From assembly GCA_030247675.1 (NCBI GenBank), contig JAOTRX010000011.1, forward strand, positions 1 to 64,000: DNA of 64,000 nt, read 5' to 3'. Shown in pieces: positions 33,902 through 43,185 of this stretch (positions within the stretch are counted from its first letter, which is position 1; each line of letters opens with the position of its first letter). The position numbers were made by a program, and so were the translations under genes. The DNA is from Desulforhopalus sp. (GTDB taxonomy: Bacteria > Desulfobacterota > Desulfobulbia > Desulfobulbales > Desulfocapsaceae). The notes below the pieces were generated by a model. The model saw only the letters and a list, made by a program, of their open reading frames with translations, did not search any database and was not told the DNA's origin.

Positions 33902-35019
33902 TTCGCATAGACCGAAGGTTGATTGAGCATTTCGACGTGATATTGCTGCTGCTGATTTTTTTGGTATGCATAATGGCTTTCTTTAACCTGTACAGCGCAT
34001 CTTTCCCACCGAGAGTCTCCGGTCTTCCACCCTATGTCAAACAGGCCTATTTTTTCCTCATGGCCTTTGGCGCTTTTCTCTTTGTCATCAGTTTTGACTA
34101 TCAGAAGTTGCATTCTTGGAACTATCCCGTTTATGTGACGGTCATTATCCTGCTTATCTTGGCGGAAACCATCGGAAATACCGCGGGTGGGGCGCAACGC
34201 TGGATCAACCTCGGATTTTTTAAGCTGCAACCGTCGGAACCGGCCAAACTGATGCTCATCATCACCTTGGCCAGCTATTTTTCCAGGAAGGAATTAACCG
34301 AGGGATATTCGATCAAGGACCTCATTGTACCGATCGTCCTCACCGCTATTCCGTTTGTGCTGATCCTTCTGCAGCCGGACCTTGGCACGGCAATGATGCT
34401 TGGTATCATTTTCGTATCAATGGCGATGTTTGTTCGTTTGAAAATGTCCACCTATATTGTCATGGGCAGTCTGGCCTTGGGGCTTGGTATATTTGCCTGG
34501 GAGAAGGTGTTGCGACCGTATCAGAAACAGCGAATCTGGACCTTTCTCGATCCTGAGCAGGACCCAATGGGTCACGGCTACCAAGTCCTGCAGTCGAAGA
34601 TCGCTGTGGGCAGCGGAGGCAAGTTTGGCAAGGGATATATGGAGGGTACCCAGGGGCATCTGCATTTCTTGCCTGAAAGGCATACCGATTTTGCCTTTTC
34701 CGTTTGGGGTGAGGAGTGGGGTTTTGCCGGGAGTGCGATTTTTATCGGCACCTACTTTCTCCTGATTCTGTGGGGGTTATACGTGGCAATGTACGCCAAG
34801 GACCGTTTTGGGGTATTATTGGCTTTTGGCGTTGTGGCCCTTATATTTTGGCAGGCAGCGATAAATCTTTGCATGGTTTTGGGATTTTTACCGGTGGTTG
34901 GGATCCCATTACCCCTCTTTTCCTACGGCGGATCGTCCCTCATGACGACCATGATTGGTCTTGGGATACTGATGAACGTACGGATGCGGCGTTTTCCAAA
35001 TTCCTTGTCAAAAGACTAA
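33898..35019 (+). CDS. rodA: Peptidoglycan glycosyltransferase RodA
   Basis: SEDS-family polymerase that makes glycan strands from lipid II with PBP2. 373 residues with about ten transmembrane helices. Family features include GGAQRWINLGFFKLQPSEPAK, ILLQPDLGTAMMLG (with the catalytic-region Asp), PERHTDFAFSVWGEEWGFAG and GIPLPLFSYGGSSLM near the end. It closes the cell-shape operon. No clear terminator is seen before the convergent hemH (35140). Confidence 0.96.
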   Translation: MIRIDRRLIEHFDVILLLLIFLVCIMAFFNLYSASFPPRVSGLPPYVKQAYFFLMAFGAFLFVISFDYQKLHSWNYPVYVTVIILLILAETIGNTAGGAQRWINLGFFKLQPSEPAKLMLIITLASYFSRKELTEGYSIKDLIVPIVLTAIPFVLILLQPDLGTAMMLGIIFVSMAMFVRLKMSTYIVMGSLALGLGIFAWEKVLRPYQKQRIWTFLDPEQDPMGHGYQVLQSKIAVGSGGKFGKGYMEGTQGHLHFLPERHTDFAFSVWGEEWGFAGSAIFIGTYFLLILWGLYVAMYAKDRFGVLLAFGVVALIFWQAAINLCMVLGFLPVVGIPLPLFSYGGSSLMTTMIGLGILMNVRMRRFPNSLSKD

Positions 35020-35139
35020 TCTCTAGCCCACATAAAGAGTTGCTTCAGATGGTGTACCAGGCGTTCCGCGCTGGGGTGAGCACGACCCTGACTGCCTCAG
35101 TTTACCCCTTGCAGCCCCTGGCTTAAAGGTGGATTCAGG

Positions 35140-36105
35140 TTAGAGATGATTCTCTTCTTCCATTTGCAGGACAAGTTCGCGCAAACCGGCAATAAAGGTA
35201 GGGTTGATATTAAGGGATTCACAGGTCCGTAAAATCATTCCCAGTTGCGCCGCTTTATCCTTATAAAGGATGTTCAGTTCGAAAAGTGTCTCAATGTGAT
35301 CCGAGACAAAACTGATCGGCACCATAAGGATGTTTTTGCATCCCTCCCGCGCCAGTTGGTCGAGCATTTCCGGAATAGAGGGTGACAGCCATTCGACCGG
35401 GCCACTCCTGCTTTGGTAACAAAGCCTGCCCTGCACCCCGATGATTTTCTCGATTGCCTGGATAGTTTGGCTGATGTGCTCGACATAGGGGTCGCCTTCT
35501 TCGATAAAAGACACCGGGAGACTGTGGGCGCTGTATACGAGAGACACCTTCTGGCCCTTGAATGTGCCTAGTCCCTCAGTGATATTCTCGGCTAAAGCGC
35601 GGATATAGGATGGTTGACTGGGCCATGAGGCGATGATTTTCAGCGGGGTCTCGGGGGCAATTCGGTTCAACGCACTGCGAAAATGCCGTATCGATGAGCC
35701 GGTTGTCGCCTTTGAAAAATGGGGGTAAAGGGTCAAAAGGAGTATCTGGCCTACGCCGCGTTGAAGAAGGGTTGTAATTGCTTCTTCGGCCATTGGCGGC
35801 CAATACCTCATGGCCACGGTGACGATGTAATCGCCGTCATTTCGAAGGGATGCCTCCAGCGCCATGGCTTGGCTGAAGGTAATTGCCTTGAGTGGTGAGC
35901 CACCGCCGATTTTCGCATAATTGGCACTGCTTTTCGGTGCTCGCCTTTTGGAGATAAGCCAGGCAAGCGGTTTCTGCATGAAGGCAGGTCCTAATCGGAT
36001 TATCTCGCGGTCGCAAAAAAGATTATAGAGAAAGGGTTGGACATCATCCAAGGTGTCGGGGCCGCCCATGTTGACCAGAACAATCCCTGTCGTGTTGTTT
36101 TTCAC
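35140..36105 (-). CDS. hemH: Ferrochelatase
   Basis: Inserts ferrous iron into porphyrin in the last step of haem synthesis (or, in coproporphyrin-pathway organisms, the second to last). About 321 residues from a GTG at 36105 with GGAG seven bases upstream; the longest frame begins at a TTG at 36129. The family signatures are TGIVLVNMGGPDTLDDVQPF, NLFCDREIIRLG, KRRAPKSSANYAKIGGGSPL, LLTLYPHFSKATTGS, VYSAHSLPVSFIEEGDPY with the catalytic His, CYQSRSGPVEWLSPS and VPISFVSDHIETLFEL with the Glu. Dissimilatory sulfate reducers usually have the sirohaem-based alternative route as well; what is made from this enzyme's product here is not shown. Confidence 0.93.
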   Translation of the reverse strand: MKNNTTGIVLVNMGGPDTLDDVQPFLYNLFCDREIIRLGPAFMQKPLAWLISKRRAPKSSANYAKIGGGSPLKAITFSQAMALEASLRNDGDYIVTVAMRYWPPMAEEAITTLLQRGVGQILLLTLYPHFSKATTGSSIRHFRSALNRIAPETPLKIIASWPSQPSYIRALAENITEGLGTFKGQKVSLVYSAHSLPVSFIEEGDPYVEHISQTIQAIEKIIGVQGRLCYQSRSGPVEWLSPSIPEMLDQLAREGCKNILMVPISFVSDHIETLFELNILYKDKAAQLGMILRTCESLNINPTFIAGLRELVLQMEEENHL

Positions 36106-36613
36106 TAGTATTCTCCGTGTATTTCTCAAGTTGCTGGGGTGTTGCGAAGAGAGTTTTTCCCCGGGATTTGACGTGCGGCTTTACAAACGATGGCAAAATT
36201 TCCCGAACCACTTCCCCTGTAAAAGCAGAAGCAATGGCGGCACATATTGCCCAGAAAGGGTATGCAGAAAAATCCTTGACAGCAAGAATTGCAGGCCAAA
36301 GAGGAACGGCTGAAAAACCGTTATCATTCTACTAGGAAAGGGCAGGCTTGGCCAGAAATCTTGTCGAAGCCCATCAATTATCTGCGACGACATTGTGCGG
36401 CAAGTGGAAAAGCAGGGGACCTTGCTTGATTCTCAAAGTGAGGAGAATATAATATAGGTAAGAGTCGGTCTCATCTGGTCAAAATGGTCGCAGCAGCCAT
36501 AGTTGCTTTCAGACCAGCCTGAGGATCTGGTGCGATCGACAAGGAATTGCATCTTGCGATGCATGATACGAACAGTGGAATGCCATTGTTTGAATCCGAG
36601 ATGGAGGAAATCT
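36106..36613. other. Gap between divergent hemH and the HPF-cold-shock gene
   Basis: About 500 bases. It holds the Shine-Dalgarno of both neighbours and a small AACGG/CCGTT hairpin near 36305. Several short frames lack ribosome-binding sites and recognisable content. No gene supported. Confidence 0.4.
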
Positions 36614-37147
36614 ATGGAACTGAAGATCGAAGCCCGAAATGTTGAGTTGCGTAAGAGTTGGCAGACGAAGATTAGTGAAGAGCAGGAAAAGCTCGTTCGT
36701 CATTATCCCAATTTTGTACTTCATTTACGTATCAGCATTGAAGCCACAACCCATTACAAAGAGGGAGGGTATGAGATCAAACTTGTTGCAACGGTGCCAA
36801 ACGATACGGTCGTTGTGACAAGAAATGGCGAGTCTGTTCGCGCCGTACTGACGGAATCATTCGATGTGTTGACACTGCAACTAAAAGAGATTCAGCGCAA
36901 GAAAAGGAAAACCCAAAAGGCGCCCAGTGCTGGAGATGGAGTAGATAATGTTGGAATAATCAGGAAGCTTTCGCCGCACGAGTCGTACGGTTTTATTATG
37001 TCTTCAGACAAACGGGATATCTATTTTCATGAAAATGCGCTGAAAAATGTCAACATGGAAGATCTTGCCGAAGGAGATAGCGTGATCTTCGGTGAGACCA
37101 CCGGTGATAAGGGCCCACAGGCTTCGTGGGTGAGATCGGCCGAATAG
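36614..37147 (+). CDS. Fusion of HPF/RaiA ribosome-binding domain with a cold-shock domain
   Basis: 177 residues from the ATG at 36614, which follows a strong GGAGGAAATCT. Residues about 1-100 have the HPF/RaiA (Y1) pattern: MELKIEARNVELRKSW, PNFVLHLRISIEATTHYKEG, GYEIKLVATVPNDTVVVTRN and a helix with basic end. Residues about 113-177 are a cold-shock-like OB domain: GIIRKLSPHESYGFIMSSDK, DIYFHENALKNV and LAEGDSVIFGETTGDKGPQA. It keeps the YGFI and IYFH RNA-binding strands. A ribosome-silencing or RNA-binding role under stress is inferred. The gene stands alone and is followed by a terminator. Confidence 0.85.
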   Translation: MELKIEARNVELRKSWQTKISEEQEKLVRHYPNFVLHLRISIEATTHYKEGGYEIKLVATVPNDTVVVTRNGESVRAVLTESFDVLTLQLKEIQRKKRKTQKAPSAGDGVDNVGIIRKLSPHESYGFIMSSDKRDIYFHENALKNVNMEDLAEGDSVIFGETTGDKGPQASWVRSAE

Positions 37148-37173
37148 CGATCGGCAAAGATAACTTAGCTGCC

Positions 37174-37210
37174 AAAGGGTCTTGGACATTGTTGTTCAAG
37201 ACCTTTTTTT
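37174..37210 (+). terminator. Rho-independent terminator
   Basis: GGTCTTG (37178-37184) pairs with CAAGACC (37197-37203), extended inward by three pairs, and is followed by seven T. It ends the HPF-cold-shock transcript. Confidence 0.85.
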
Positions 37211-37369
37211 GTTGCGGCTCTTGATGCAACTATTATGACAAAAATTCTACGGTACAAATTGGGGAAAAGCAGCTATACTTTTCGCCCCTGCCTGAAAGGT
37301 ACCCAACGAACTTGTTCGCGGAGTATCGATATTCAAGGTAACGAATTGTAATTGAAGGAGAAACAGGTT

Positions 37370-40039
37370 TTGCAAGAAGAAGTCTACCTTATCGATGGCA
37401 GCTCCTATATCTACCGCGCCTATCACGCAATCGCACCCCTCTCCAATAGCAAAGGCGTGCCGACCCATGCCGTACTGGGTTTTGTTAACATGGTTAAACG
37501 GCTGATCAGGGAAAAGCAGCCGAAATATCTGGCCATTGCCTTTGATAGCCGCGGACCGGTATTCCGCCACCAACTGTATCAGGCATATAAGGCCAACCGG
37601 CCGCCAATGCCTGATGACTTACAGGCTCAAATTCCTTTTATCAAGAGCTTCGTGGCGGCCTCGAATATCCTCACCCTTGAAGAGCAAGGCGTCGAGGCAG
37701 ATGACATCCTTGCCTCAGCCGTGCGGCTGTTTACCAGTCGTGGTCAAAAAGTGATCCTGGTATCCGGTGACAAGGACCTGTTGCAGCTGGTGAATGCCGA
37801 TGTGGTTATGTGGGACCCCATGAAGGACCGGGAGATGGACAGGGAGGCGGTTCACCAGAAATACGGTCTGTATCCGGAGTTGCTTCTCGACCTCTTTGCC
37901 CTCATTGGCGACACGAGCGATAATGTTCCCGGTGTTCCCGGGGTTGGACCGAAGACTGCGGAAAAACTGATTAGTGCCTATGGTTCTCTTGACGGTCTTT
38001 ATGCCCATATCGACCAGTTGAAACAGTCGCGGGTAAAGGAACAGATTGTTGCCAACAAGGAACAGGCCTATCTGTCACGGCAGCTGATTAGTTTGAAAAC
38101 AGATGTCGTCATCCCGGAGGAAATATCGAGTTATGCACTTGTCGGGGCCGATGACGAGCAGTTGGCGAAAATCTATACGGAGCTTGAGTTTTCAAGTCTC
38201 CTGAAGGGCATAGATACCTCTCGGCCGGTGCCTTGTGATGGTTTCATGACGGTTCGTACTGGTGCAGAGCTTGCGGCCATGGTCGAAGAACTCCAAAATA
38301 CCGAGGTTCTCGCCGTTGATACCGAGACCACTTCCCTGACTGCCCGGCATGCCCGGCTGGTTGGTATCTCGCTTGCCAAGGATCTGGAAAGGGCTTGGTA
38401 CATACCGGTTGGCCACCTCGATGATCGGGAAAACCTGGTCACGGGGCAGCTTTCAGCTGATGCGGTAAAGGCGGCTGTGGCACCGTTGTTGCTATCTGAA
38501 AAGGTTCTGAAAATTGGTCATAATCTGAAGTACGATATCACCGTCTTCAAGCAGCAATGGGACATCGACTTTGCAGGCAGATCGGCCGATACCCTCATTG
38601 CCGCCTACCTTACCGAAAGCGGTGAGCGATCTTTGAAACTTGACGACCTCTGTCAGGCCCGGGGCTTGCGTTTGACCAGTTTTTCCGAGGTTACCGGCAA
38701 CGACAAGCGTGAAAATTGCTTTGCCTATGTGGATGTCGAGAAAGCCGGGCATTATAGCTGCGAGGATGTCTATGGGGCCTTGGTACTGTGGCAGGAATTT
38801 GCACCCTTGCTAAAGGAAAAAGGCCTGGAAGATCTCTTCTGGCGGGTGGAGATGCCGATAGTTGCAATCCTTTCCGAGATGGAAATCGCCGGGATCTGCA
38901 TTAATCCGGCCGTCCTTGCCGTGCTGTCAAAGGAGTTTTCGGAAAAGCTTGCGACCCTCGAAGGACAGATATATCAACTTGCCGGGCATCCCTTCAATAT
39001 CAACTCCCCCCGGCAGCTGGGCCAGGTACTTTTTGAGGAACAGGGCCTGACGCACGGACGCAAGACTAAGACCGGATTTTCAACGGATGTCGGGGTGTTG
39101 GAAAAACTTGCGGTAAAACATCAATTGCCGGCGCTGGTCCTGCAATTTCGAACGGTAGCAAAACTGCTCTCGACCTATGTTGAGAAATTGAGCCAGCTGC
39201 AGGATCCGCGGACCGGGAGGATCCACACCTCCTTTAACCAGGCGGTGGCGGCAACCGGCCGATTGTCCAGCAGTGATCCGAATCTGCAGAATATTCCCAT
39301 TCGAACCGAAGAGGGCAGCCGCATTCGCGGGGCCTTCGTCCCCGCAGAAGGGCTGGTGTTTCTTGCCGCCGATTATTCGCAAATCGACCTGCGTGTCCTC
39401 GCTCATTATTCGCAGGACAAGGCCTTGCTCGGCGCTTTCCGGGCAGGCGAGGATGTGCACGCCCGGACCGCCGCCGAGATCTTCGGTGTGTCCCCTCTTT
39501 TGGTTACCTCGGAGATGCGCCGGGTGGCAAAGTCCATCAACTTTGGCATTGTCTATGGCATGAGTAGCTTTGGCCTTGCCAATCAGCTCGATATCGGCAG
39601 AAAAGATGCCCAGAGATTTATCGACAGGTATTTTTCTTTGTATACCGGGGTGCAGCGCTTTATGGGAGAGATTGTGCAAAAGGCCCGCGATGATGGCTAT
39701 ATTACAACGCTTCTTGGCCGCCGGCGAAGTGTCCCCGATATAAACGCCAAAAACAAGACGCAAAGAGAGTTTGCAGAGCGCACGGCCATCAACACCCCTA
39801 TCCAGGGTACCGCCGCCGATATTATTAAATTGGCGATGATCGAGTGCCGACGGTCGCTGCAATTGGCCGGTCTGTCGGCCAGAATGCTCCTGCAAATTCA
39901 TGACGAGTTGGTCTTTGAGCTTCCTGAGGCGGAGATTCCGGCCACGGTGCCAATCATTAAGTCAGCTATGGAGAAGGCCATGGCGCTCGATGTACCTCTG
40001 GTCGTCAACTGTACGGTCGGCAGCAGTTTGGCAAAATGA
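37370..40039 (+). CDS. polA: DNA polymerase I
   Basis: Fills repair gaps and removes RNA primers. The frame runs from a TTG at 37352, but AAGGAG lies nine bases before the TTG at 37370, so I start there (889 residues). N-terminal 5' nuclease: EVYLIDGSSYIYRAYHA, LVSGDKDLLQLV and GDTSDNVPGVPGVGPKTAEK. The 3'-5' proofreading domain is intact: LAVDTETTSL (Asp and Glu), IGHNLKYDITVF and HYSCEDVYGAL. The polymerase domain has GRLSSSDPNLQNIP, FLAADYSQIDLRVLAH (metal Asp), RRVAKSINFGIVYGMSSFGL and LLQIHDELVFEL (second Asp region). The active proofreading motif contrasts with some PolA lineages where it has decayed. Confidence 0.96.
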   Translation: MQEEVYLIDGSSYIYRAYHAIAPLSNSKGVPTHAVLGFVNMVKRLIREKQPKYLAIAFDSRGPVFRHQLYQAYKANRPPMPDDLQAQIPFIKSFVAASNILTLEEQGVEADDILASAVRLFTSRGQKVILVSGDKDLLQLVNADVVMWDPMKDREMDREAVHQKYGLYPELLLDLFALIGDTSDNVPGVPGVGPKTAEKLISAYGSLDGLYAHIDQLKQSRVKEQIVANKEQAYLSRQLISLKTDVVIPEEISSYALVGADDEQLAKIYTELEFSSLLKGIDTSRPVPCDGFMTVRTGAELAAMVEELQNTEVLAVDTETTSLTARHARLVGISLAKDLERAWYIPVGHLDDRENLVTGQLSADAVKAAVAPLLLSEKVLKIGHNLKYDITVFKQQWDIDFAGRSADTLIAAYLTESGERSLKLDDLCQARGLRLTSFSEVTGNDKRENCFAYVDVEKAGHYSCEDVYGALVLWQEFAPLLKEKGLEDLFWRVEMPIVAILSEMEIAGICINPAVLAVLSKEFSEKLATLEGQIYQLAGHPFNINSPRQLGQVLFEEQGLTHGRKTKTGFSTDVGVLEKLAVKHQLPALVLQFRTVAKLLSTYVEKLSQLQDPRTGRIHTSFNQAVAATGRLSSSDPNLQNIPIRTEEGSRIRGAFVPAEGLVFLAADYSQIDLRVLAHYSQDKALLGAFRAGEDVHARTAAEIFGVSPLLVTSEMRRVAKSINFGIVYGMSSFGLANQLDIGRKDAQRFIDRYFSLYTGVQRFMGEIVQKARDDGYITTLLGRRRSVPDINAKNKTQREFAERTAINTPIQGTAADIIKLAMIECRRSLQLAGLSARMLLQIHDELVFELPEAEIPATVPIIKSAMEKAMALDVPLVVNCTVGSSLAK

Positions 40040-40135
40040 TACCGCCCGCGTCACGCGGCGAGTCGATGATTATTGTCTGCAGAGGAGAGATGTTTATCCT
40101 TTGCGCTCTACAGTTCTTTTTAGCTGAGAAAAGAT

Positions 40136-40831
40136 ATGGCGATACCACAACAAATTGAAAAGCTTATCGAAGAAATTCGTCTCTATATTCGCTATGCCGT
40201 TCCCGAGCAGGCGGTGGAGGAGGCGAATGCTTTGGTTGAAAGGTATCGAAGGCAGCCGAGGATTCTCCGTCTGCTTAGGGAACACTATGTAGCCTTGCCC
40301 GATGCCCTGGAAGAACCTGTGATCCGTGTTTCTAAGATAGTGCAACGGCAAGGGGTTTATTTGTTTGTCCTGACCTCTGCCTCGGCCGCTCATTTATATG
40401 CGGTTTCTCATGATGAGGTCGTCTGGCTTGGGGAATATCCGGTGGAACTCGATCAAGAGGTTTTGGATCTTTGGGGCCTTGCCAATCAGGAGGAGTTTTT
40501 AAAAATCTGCCCACCGGTCAAGGAGCTGGAGGACTACATTGTCGACGGAGACTACGGCAATCGGGGGGAGTGCCCGGCCTGTGGTGTCGAGGAAGGCGAA
40601 TATCATCTGCTTGGTTGTTCGGTGGAGATCTGTCCGTGGTGTGAAGGTCAGTTGAGTAAGTGTAACTGCCGTTTTGAACAGCTTGAGGCTGAGGCGGTTC
40701 ATGACGAGGAGCAGTTGGAGCGGTTTCTCGATTTGTTGACAGCCAAGGGCCGGATACCCTTCATGGTCAACCAGGCGCCTTACTACCCCGGCACCAGCGA
40801 TGGCCTGGATCGCGACGAAAAAGAGAGCTGA
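40136..40831 (+). CDS. Conserved-looking zinc-ribbon protein of unknown function
   Basis: 231 residues, acidic, predicted cytoplasmic. A helical N-terminal half (IEKLIEEIRLYIRYAVPEQA) and a beta-rich middle (GVYLFVLTSASAAHLYAVSH) are followed by a zinc-binding cluster CPACGVEEGEYHLLGCSVE then ICPWCEGQLSKCNC (C-x2-C, C-x2-C, C-x-C). The C-terminus is acidic with a conserved-looking LDLLTAKGRIPFMVN. I recognise no named family. It follows polA by 96 bases in the same direction. Confidence 0.75.
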   Translation: MAIPQQIEKLIEEIRLYIRYAVPEQAVEEANALVERYRRQPRILRLLREHYVALPDALEEPVIRVSKIVQRQGVYLFVLTSASAAHLYAVSHDEVVWLGEYPVELDQEVLDLWGLANQEEFLKICPPVKELEDYIVDGDYGNRGECPACGVEEGEYHLLGCSVEICPWCEGQLSKCNCRFEQLEAEAVHDEEQLERFLDLLTAKGRIPFMVNQAPYYPGTSDGLDRDEKES

Positions 40832-40901
40832 ACCGATGCCCCCCTTTCGAGGGGAATCGCAGTCGTATTGGAACCGCGATCCTCCTTGAAACGAGTTCTG
40901 T

Positions 40902-41840
40902 TTACTTGCCGGTTACCGACCTGAGATACTGGTAGAGGTCGGAATCTGCAGACAGTACAAGCGAAGTATTCTTGCCGATAGTTTCCTGGTAACTTTCCAG
41001 GGTCTTCTGAAAAGCGTAGAAGTTGGGATCCAGAGAGTAGGCATCTCCATAGATTTTAGTTGCTTCGGCATCGGCCTTACCTTTTATGGTGAGGGCCTCC
41101 TTGTTAGCGGCAGAAAGGATCTCCTGGAGTTTTCGTTCTACCGTACCGAGAATCTCTGCTTTTTGTCCCTCACCCGTAGAGCGTTTTTCCGCTGCTATTC
41201 TCTTTCTTTCGGAAATCATTCGCTCGTAAACCTTGAGGCGAACCGAGTCGATGTAGTTGACTCGCCTGAACATCACGTCAATCAGTTCGATGCCGTACTG
41301 CGGAGTAATCTTGGCAGCGATTTCAAGGATGTGTTTGCCGATCATATCACGACCGTTTTTCGGCTTGGAGCCGATGGTGTCGAGATCGGTGGTTTCCGAC
41401 ATGGTGGCAAGTGACCAGTCTGAGCTGCGGATGATTTCTATCAGGTCATTCTTGTTGACCATGTCGCGCACGGTACCGTCAATGATGTCACTCAACAGAG
41501 ACTGTGCCCTGGCCTCCGTCTTTACCGCCTGGAGAAATTTCAGGGCATTGGTGATCCGCCACCGGGCGGTGACATCGAGGTAGACATAGGTTTTATCGTT
41601 GGTTGGGATCTGGTTCGGGTCACCATTCCAGATCTGGATCTTTTTCTCAAAGACCTCCGTATGCTGGATGAACGGCATCTTAAAATGCAGTCCTGCCTCG
41701 GTAACCGGATCGCCGACCGGTGCACCGAATTGTGTCACCACAACCTGTTTGCCTTCCTCAAGGATAAAAAAGCCATCGTAAACGAGGACAATTGCCAGGA
41801 AGACGAGGCCGGCGAGAAAAAACTGGGCTATTTGCTTCAT
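40902..41840 (-). CDS. hflC: HflC, SPFH/band 7 membrane protein
   Basis: With HflK it forms a membrane cage that restrains the FtsH protease. 312 residues from the ATG at 41840, which has AAGGAAAT just upstream; the longer frame to 41879 overlaps hflK. One N-terminal transmembrane helix (FFLAGLVFLAIVLVYDGFFI) is followed by a band 7 domain (VVTQFGAPVGDPVTEAGLHF, YVYLDVTARWRITN), then a helical C-terminus with KAEILGTVERKLQEILSAA and IYGDAYSLDPNFYAFQKTLE, typical of HflC. The start lies downstream of the hflK stop at 41866. Confidence 0.93.
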   Translation of the reverse strand: MKQIAQFFLAGLVFLAIVLVYDGFFILEEGKQVVVTQFGAPVGDPVTEAGLHFKMPFIQHTEVFEKKIQIWNGDPNQIPTNDKTYVYLDVTARWRITNALKFLQAVKTEARAQSLLSDIIDGTVRDMVNKNDLIEIIRSSDWSLATMSETTDLDTIGSKPKNGRDMIGKHILEIAAKITPQYGIELIDVMFRRVNYIDSVRLKVYERMISERKRIAAEKRSTGEGQKAEILGTVERKLQEILSAANKEALTIKGKADAEATKIYGDAYSLDPNFYAFQKTLESYQETIGKNTSLVLSADSDLYQYLRSVTGK

Positions 41841-41865
41841 ATTGATTTCCTTTTTCTGTGTCAGT

Positions 41866-43002
41866 TTATTTCGACTCAAGTGCCGGGGCCTTGTGCAGAC
41901 CGCTTGCCGAGGTAAGATTCAAGAGCGGTAAGGGGGCCTGCTGATTTTTGTCGATGACGTACACTGACTGTACTCCGGGAAGAATTTCCTTCATGGTCTC
42001 CAGGTACATCCGTTTGCGGGTAACATCGGGAGCCGATTTATATTCTTTGAGGATGTCCAAAAAGCGTTGGGTTTCACCCTGGGCATTATTGATCCGTTGT
42101 GCCTGGTAACCATACGCCTCTTCGACGATTTTCTTGGCATCACCCGCAGCCTTGGGGATGACCCGGTTGTAGTTTTCTTCCGCTTCGTTTACCAGTCGCT
42201 TCATGTCCTGATCGGCCTCGTTGACCTCGTTAAACGCAGGTTTGACTTGATCGGGCGGGTTGATGTCCTGAAACTGCACGGTGCCTATCGAGACCCCACT
42301 CATTCCTTTTGGGAATAGGCCGTCGAGCTGGCTTTGCAGTTCGACCTTCACCGAAGCGGCAAGGAGATCGCGGTTGCTGAGAACATAGTCAAAGTCCATA
42401 TTGCCGACAATTCGCCGGGTGACGCTCTCCGACATATCGCGAATAGCCTGCCGGACATCGGCCACCTTGAACAGGAAGGCGTAGGGGTCGGCAACCTTGT
42501 ATTGGACGATCCAGGCGACATTGATGACGTTTTTGTCGGCGGTAAGCATGAGGGATTCCATGTCATACCCGCGTTTCTCAAAGGCGGCCTGTTGACCGGG
42601 GAAGCGGCTGCGAAAGCCGAATTCTTCCTTTCTGATGTTTTCCACATCTACCTTGAAGAGATGGTCGACGTAGGGGATTTTAAAATGCAGGCCGGGCGGT
42701 GTCGTTCGCGAGTATTGTCCGAGGCGGAGAATGACGCCTACTTCACTTGGTGCAATCTTGAAAAAAGACGAATAGACCCCCTGAAGAACAACAACAATCA
42801 GAATAATTGCCAGTATCTTCGAAATGTTGGCAAATGGCGAAGACGGCGGGGTGGCAGGCTCGCGATCATCTCCGGGTGGCGATGGCGGCTTCTTATCGGA
42901 AAAAAAGTCCTGCAGCTTATTAATCAGTTGTGCCACAACCTCTTCCGGGGTCTGCGGCTTGTGCTTTTTTCCCCATGGAGGTTGTTGATCCTGATTAGAC
43001 AT
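41866..43002 (-). CDS. hflK: HflK, SPFH/band 7 membrane protein
   Basis: Partner of HflC in the FtsH-regulating membrane complex. 378 residues from the ATG at 43000-43002 with AGGAGA seven bases upstream; the longest frame to 43140 adds a tail without support. A Pro/Gln-rich cytoplasmic tail (MSNQDQQPPWGKKHKPQ) and a helix (ISKILAIILIVVVLQGVYSS) are followed by the band 7 domain with EVGVILRLGQYSRTTPPGLH, VNVAWIVQYKVADPYAFLFK and then GYQAQRINNAQGETQRFLDI. The pair is co-transcribed in the order hflK-hflC. Confidence 0.94.
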   Translation of the reverse strand: MSNQDQQPPWGKKHKPQTPEEVVAQLINKLQDFFSDKKPPSPPGDDREPATPPSSPFANISKILAIILIVVVLQGVYSSFFKIAPSEVGVILRLGQYSRTTPPGLHFKIPYVDHLFKVDVENIRKEEFGFRSRFPGQQAAFEKRGYDMESLMLTADKNVINVAWIVQYKVADPYAFLFKVADVRQAIRDMSESVTRRIVGNMDFDYVLSNRDLLAASVKVELQSQLDGLFPKGMSGVSIGTVQFQDINPPDQVKPAFNEVNEADQDMKRLVNEAEENYNRVIPKAAGDAKKIVEEAYGYQAQRINNAQGETQRFLDILKEYKSAPDVTRKRMYLETMKEILPGVQSVYVIDKNQQAPLPLLNLTSASGLHKAPALESK

Positions 43003-43185
43003 AGAAAATCTCCTGTTATGGTTTTTTGATACCCTCTTATCGGCCGGCTCCAAGGTCGGACTCGGGACAGTGGCCTCAGAGGAGTGTTCGGTCGTTTTGG
43101 CTGAGCCCATAAGGGTAATAATTGATGGAGTCGAATGCAACCTGAATCGTCCGGATAATCGGGAATGTGTTGAGGTTTGCCAAGA

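Noticed and set aside
39080..39901. A 273-codon minus-strand frame
   Set aside because: Antisense to the polymerase domain of polA; no domain and no start signal.
42334..43029. A 231-codon plus-strand frame
   Set aside because: Antisense to hflK; a shadow frame.
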